From: an uncultured Rhodospirillales bacterium
Lineage (GTDB): Bacteria; Pseudomonadota; Alphaproteobacteria; ATCC43930; CGMCC-115725
Reading direction: 5' to 3'
Assembly (NCBI GenBank): GCA_903828515.1
Contig: CAIKMD010000007.1
Coordinates: 1,116,001 to 1,180,000, forward strand
Length of the DNA stretch: 64,000 nt
Shown: positions 61,620 to 64,000 of the stretch, piece by piece
Layout: each line of letters opens with the position of its first letter
Numbering within the stretch: position 1 is the stretch's first letter
Program-made: the position numbers and the translations under genes
Notes under the pieces: model-generated
Told to the model about the DNA's origin: nothing
The model's database searches: none
Seen by the model: the letters and a program-made list of their open reading frames with translations, nothing else

Positions 61620-62626
61620 TTCTGGTTGTTGGCCATCGCTTTGTCGAAGCGGCTGAACACCTTGCGGGTGTTGCCCTCGAACACTTTCGCCTTATCGGCG
61701 GGCGAGAGCGCGGCCTTGTCGACGTAGCGCTTGGTGTCGTCGAAGTGATGGCCGGTTTCGGGGTCGATGCCGCGCACCGCACCGATCATCTCCGAGGCGA
61801 ACAGGATGTTGTCCGCCGGAATCACCTTGGTCAGGAGATCCATGCCCGGCTGGTGATAGACGCAGGTGTCGAAATAAACGTTCTTCAGCACCAGCTCGCT
61901 GAACGGCGGACGCTTCGCGTCCTGCGCCAGACCGCGATAGCGGCCCCAGTGATAGGGCACCGCGCCCCCGCCATGCGGAATGATGAATTTCAAGGTCGGG
62001 AAATCCGTGAAGATGTCCGACATGATGAACTGCATGAACGCGGTGGTGTCGCCGTTGATGTAGTGCGCGCCCGTCGTGTGGAAGTTCGGGTTGCACGACA
62101 TGCTGACATGCACCATCGCGGGCACGTCGAGCTCGACCATCTTTTCATAGAATGGATACCACCACTTCTTGTCGGTCATCGGCGGGTCCGACCACTTGCC
62201 GCCCGACGGATCGGGATTGAGGTTGCAGCCGATGAAGCCGAGCTGGTTCACACAGCGTTCCAGTTCGGGAATGCAGTTCGCGGGCGGCACGCCCGGCGAC
62301 TGCGGCAACTGCGCGACGCCGACGAAGTTTTTCGGGAAGGATTTGACCACGCGATAGATCAGGTCGTTGCAGTTCTCGGTCCAGATCTGGCTGGTCTTTG
62401 CGGTACCGATGTGATGCCCCATGCCGGCGGCGCGCGGCGAGAAGATCGTGACATCGCTGCCGCGCTCCTGCTGCATCTTGAGTTGGCCGTTCTGGATGGT
62501 CTCGCGAATCTGGTCGTCGGTGATCTTGAGCGGGCCGGGATTGTCGTTGCCCGCGATCTGCGCGTCCCGGAAAACCTGTAATTCCTTCGGGGCCGTGGTG
62601 TAGTGGCCGTGGCAATCGATGATCAT
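61616..62626 (-). CDS. ligJ: 4-oxalomesaconate hydratase, LigJ type
   Basis: A 336-residue amidohydrolase-fold hydratase. The start MIIDCHGHYTTAP, then IFSPRAAGMGHHIG, LPQSPGVPPANCIPELERCV, NLNPDPSGG, FIIPHGGGAVPYHWGR and ASEMIGAVRGIDPETGHHFD closely follow what I recall of Sphingobium SYK-6 LigJ. H6/H8 are the metal motif. It hydrates 4-oxalomesaconate to 4-carboxy-4-hydroxy-2-oxoadipate in the protocatechuate 4,5-cleavage pathway. No ligAB or ligC is in the window. It is overlapped by 4 bases by the secreted-protein gene. Confidence 0.9.
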   Translation of the reverse strand: MIIDCHGHYTTAPKELQVFRDAQIAGNDNPGPLKITDDQIRETIQNGQLKMQQERGSDVTIFSPRAAGMGHHIGTAKTSQIWTENCNDLIYRVVKSFPKNFVGVAQLPQSPGVPPANCIPELERCVNQLGFIGCNLNPDPSGGKWSDPPMTDKKWWYPFYEKMVELDVPAMVHVSMSCNPNFHTTGAHYINGDTTAFMQFIMSDIFTDFPTLKFIIPHGGGAVPYHWGRYRGLAQDAKRPPFSELVLKNVYFDTCVYHQPGMDLLTKVIPADNILFASEMIGAVRGIDPETGHHFDDTKRYVDKAALSPADKAKVFEGNTRKVFSRFDKAMANNQK

Positions 62627-62653
62627 CGAAAAATTCCTCCCTCGTTGCCGACG

Positions 62654-62683
62654 ATGCTACGGGGGCATGTGCTTTATTGTCAA
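62654..62683 (-). promoter_or_regulatory. Candidate sigma-70 promoter of ligJ
   Basis: On the minus strand a perfect -35 TTGACA (62678-62683) is followed after 18 bases by TAGCAT (62654-62659), ending 27 bases before the ligJ start codon. GGGAGGAA then serves as the ribosome site. Confidence 0.5.
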
Positions 62684-62729
62684 ACCTGCTACGATGCGGA
62701 AATCGCTTTTTGTGTTGGGAGGAGTGGGC

Positions 62730-63590
62730 ATGGCCGAAGTTCCGCGTCTGAATGGGATGATCAAGTGCTTCGAGGAAAAGAAGCCGTGCTTCGGCGCGTT
62801 CTGCACGCCCGACGTCGATTCCGCGCTCGCCGCGAGCCAGGCGAAATACGACAGCATCATCTTCGAGATGGAACACAACATCTGGGACATCCGCGCGTTG
62901 CGCGATTCCCTCCAATACATGCTCAACCGCAAACAGATCGTCGACAAGGGTTCGGTCGCGCCGAACGTGACCCCGCTCGTGCGCATTCCGGCGAACGGCA
63001 ACGAAAAGAACCAGTGGCTCGCCAAGCAGGCGCTCGACATCGGCGCCTACGGCATCATCTGGCCGCATGTCGACACGGTCGACCAAGCGTATAACGCGGT
63101 TGCCGCCTGCCGCTATCCGCGTTTGAAGACCGCGCCGCGCTACGAGCCGACCGGCATCCGCGGCGATTCACCCGGCACCGCCGCGCGCTACTGGGGCATT
63201 TCCAACCAGGAATATTACAAGAAGGCCGATGTCTGGCCGCTCGATCCGAACGGCGAGATTCTCGTCGGCCTGATGATCGAAGGCGTCGAGGCCGTCAACA
63301 ATCTCGATGCGATGCTGTCGAAGGTTCCCGGCATCGGCTTCATCCTGATCGGCGAGGGCGATCTGAGCCAAGAACTCGGCGTGCCGCGTCAATACGAGCA
63401 CCCGACGGTGCTGGAGCACATGGCGCGCGTGGTCGCGACCTGCAAGAAATACAACGTGCCGGTCGGCCATCCCCATGTCGACGGCAAGAACGTCGAACGC
63501 ATCCTCGGCGAGGGCTTCAGCTATCTGATGACCAGCGCCGGCCGTTCCTACGCCAGCCTCGATAAAGGACGCGAGCTGGCCAAAAGGTAG
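62730..63590 (+). CDS. HpcH/HpaI aldolase family protein
   Basis: A 286-residue class II aldolase of the HpaI/citrate-lyase-beta fold. Landmarks are FGAFCTPDVDSALAAS, the metal-site IIFEMEHN, LVRIPANG, and WPHVDTVDQA. It cleaves 4-hydroxy-2-oxo acids to pyruvate and an aldehyde or 2-oxo acid. GGGAGGAG precedes ATG 62730, so the upstream in-frame ATG at 62619 is rejected. It is divergent from ligJ, whose product is such an aldol; it may stand in for LigK. A cupin gene follows after 26 bases. Confidence 0.9.
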   Translation: MAEVPRLNGMIKCFEEKKPCFGAFCTPDVDSALAASQAKYDSIIFEMEHNIWDIRALRDSLQYMLNRKQIVDKGSVAPNVTPLVRIPANGNEKNQWLAKQALDIGAYGIIWPHVDTVDQAYNAVAACRYPRLKTAPRYEPTGIRGDSPGTAARYWGISNQEYYKKADVWPLDPNGEILVGLMIEGVEAVNNLDAMLSKVPGIGFILIGEGDLSQELGVPRQYEHPTVLEHMARVVATCKKYNVPVGHPHVDGKNVERILGEGFSYLMTSAGRSYASLDKGRELAKR

Positions 63591-63616
63591 AACTCTTAAT
63601 TCAGGAGGAGTACCCG

Positions 63617-64000
63617 ATGAAGATCACGCAGGGCGATACGCTGGAATGGCGCCGCGGTCTCGAATATCGCGGCGGCACGTTCCACTTCCGTAAACTGATG
63701 GAAGGCGAGGAGGGCGGCATCGATAACTTCTCGCTGAACCTCGGTCGCTCCTCGCATGATTTCTACTCGCCGCGACACAGGCACAATTTCGAGCAGATTC
63801 GTTTCGTGCTCGACGGCGAGTTGAGTTTCGGCCGTGACGGCAAGATGACGGCCGGCATGGTCGGCTATTTCCCCGAAGGCGTTCATTACGGACCGCAGAC
63901 GCAGGCCGTCGAATCGCTTGCCGTGGTCCTGCAATGCGGTGGGGCCAGCGGGAGCGGCTATCCCTCGCGCAACGAGGTCAAGGGTGCGATGGATGCGCTC
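63617..64000 (+). CDS. Cupin-domain protein, N-terminal part
   Basis: An open frame from ATG 63617 (AGGAGGAG upstream) that runs off the right edge, 128 codons visible. The cupin pattern is HRHNFEQIRFVLDGELSFGRDG then GYFPEGVHYGPQ, with two His, one Glu and a His as metal ligands. It probably continues as a single-domain or longer cupin and is cotranscribed with the HpaI-type aldolase. Confidence 0.75.
   Translation, partial: MKITQGDTLEWRRGLEYRGGTFHFRKLMEGEEGGIDNFSLNLGRSSHDFYSPRHRHNFEQIRFVLDGELSFGRDGKMTAGMVGYFPEGVHYGPQTQAVESLAVVLQCGGASGSGYPSRNEVKGAMDAL

Overview
The window is high-GC DNA that appears to be alphaproteobacterial chromosome. The evidence is the core block at 12.4-19.6 kb: murA, DUF2948, a short HisZ-dependent-type hisG, hisD, UPF0262, a low-molecular-weight phosphatase-like gene, maf, an RNase E/G-family gene, yacG and tRNA-Phe. 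DUF2948 and UPF0262 are, to my knowledge, alphaproteobacterial families. The many orphan solute-binding proteins, CaiB-type CoA-transferases and Rieske oxygenases resemble metabolically versatile soil or water lineages (Reyranella- or Bradyrhizobium-like), but I cannot fix the genus. No insertion sequence, integrase, CRISPR array, rRNA operon or replication origin was seen.

Layout. 0-4.3 kb: the end of a transglutaminase-like gene, then a minus-strand set of a Rieske oxygenase, a solute-binding protein and a two-domain permease with no ATPase beside it. 4.4-12.2 kb: pyrC, an acrylyl-CoA-reductase-like gene, a Tat-exported cell-wall amidase, a class II aldolase/DUF3500 pair, a siderophore-interacting-type flavoprotein, and a flavin reductase with an orphan NitT/TauT-type binding protein. 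12.3-19.6 kb: the core block, flanked by tRNA-Thr and tRNA-Phe. 19.6-27.2 kb: a flavin monooxygenase, a peptide transporter, msrA, a cupin plus ThDP-enzyme pair, and an AI-2E-family transporter behind a candidate EcfG stress promoter. 27.3-33.2 kb: a sugar-phosphate block, pgm diverging from gnd-zwf-pgl-rpiA, covering glucose 6-phosphate to ribulose and ribose 5-phosphate. 33.2-55.1 kb: a long accessory catabolic region. 55.1-60.7 kb: ppk2, a small membrane protein, a sensor kinase, a tandem universal stress protein and another orphan binding protein. 60.7-64 kb: a ligJ-type 4-oxalomesaconate hydratase with a secreted partner, divergent from an HpcH/HpaI aldolase and a cupin cut by the window end.

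The accessory region is built from small divergent modules: binding protein/flavin monooxygenase/MFS against hydrolase/Rieske; UbiD/class II aldolase against amidohydrolase/MetE-like; Rieske/hydrolase against alcohol dehydrogenase/2-hydroxyacid dehydrogenase/MetE-like/CoA-transferase. Together they look like machinery for oxidising, demethylating or decarboxylating aromatic or other carboxylic acids and feeding CoA and pyruvate/oxaloacetate metabolism. The substrate is unknown. There is no ring-cleavage dioxygenase, no Rieske reductase, no UbiX and no recognisable DNA-binding regulator in the window, so any complete pathway depends on genes elsewhere.

Most promising leads: the two zinc-site MetE-like enzymes embedded in oxygenase modules (one with a histone-like basic tail), the repeated Rieske plus alpha/beta-hydrolase pairing, the ligJ/HpaI pairing, the DUF3500-aldolase pair, and a TAXI-type binding protein with no signal peptide.
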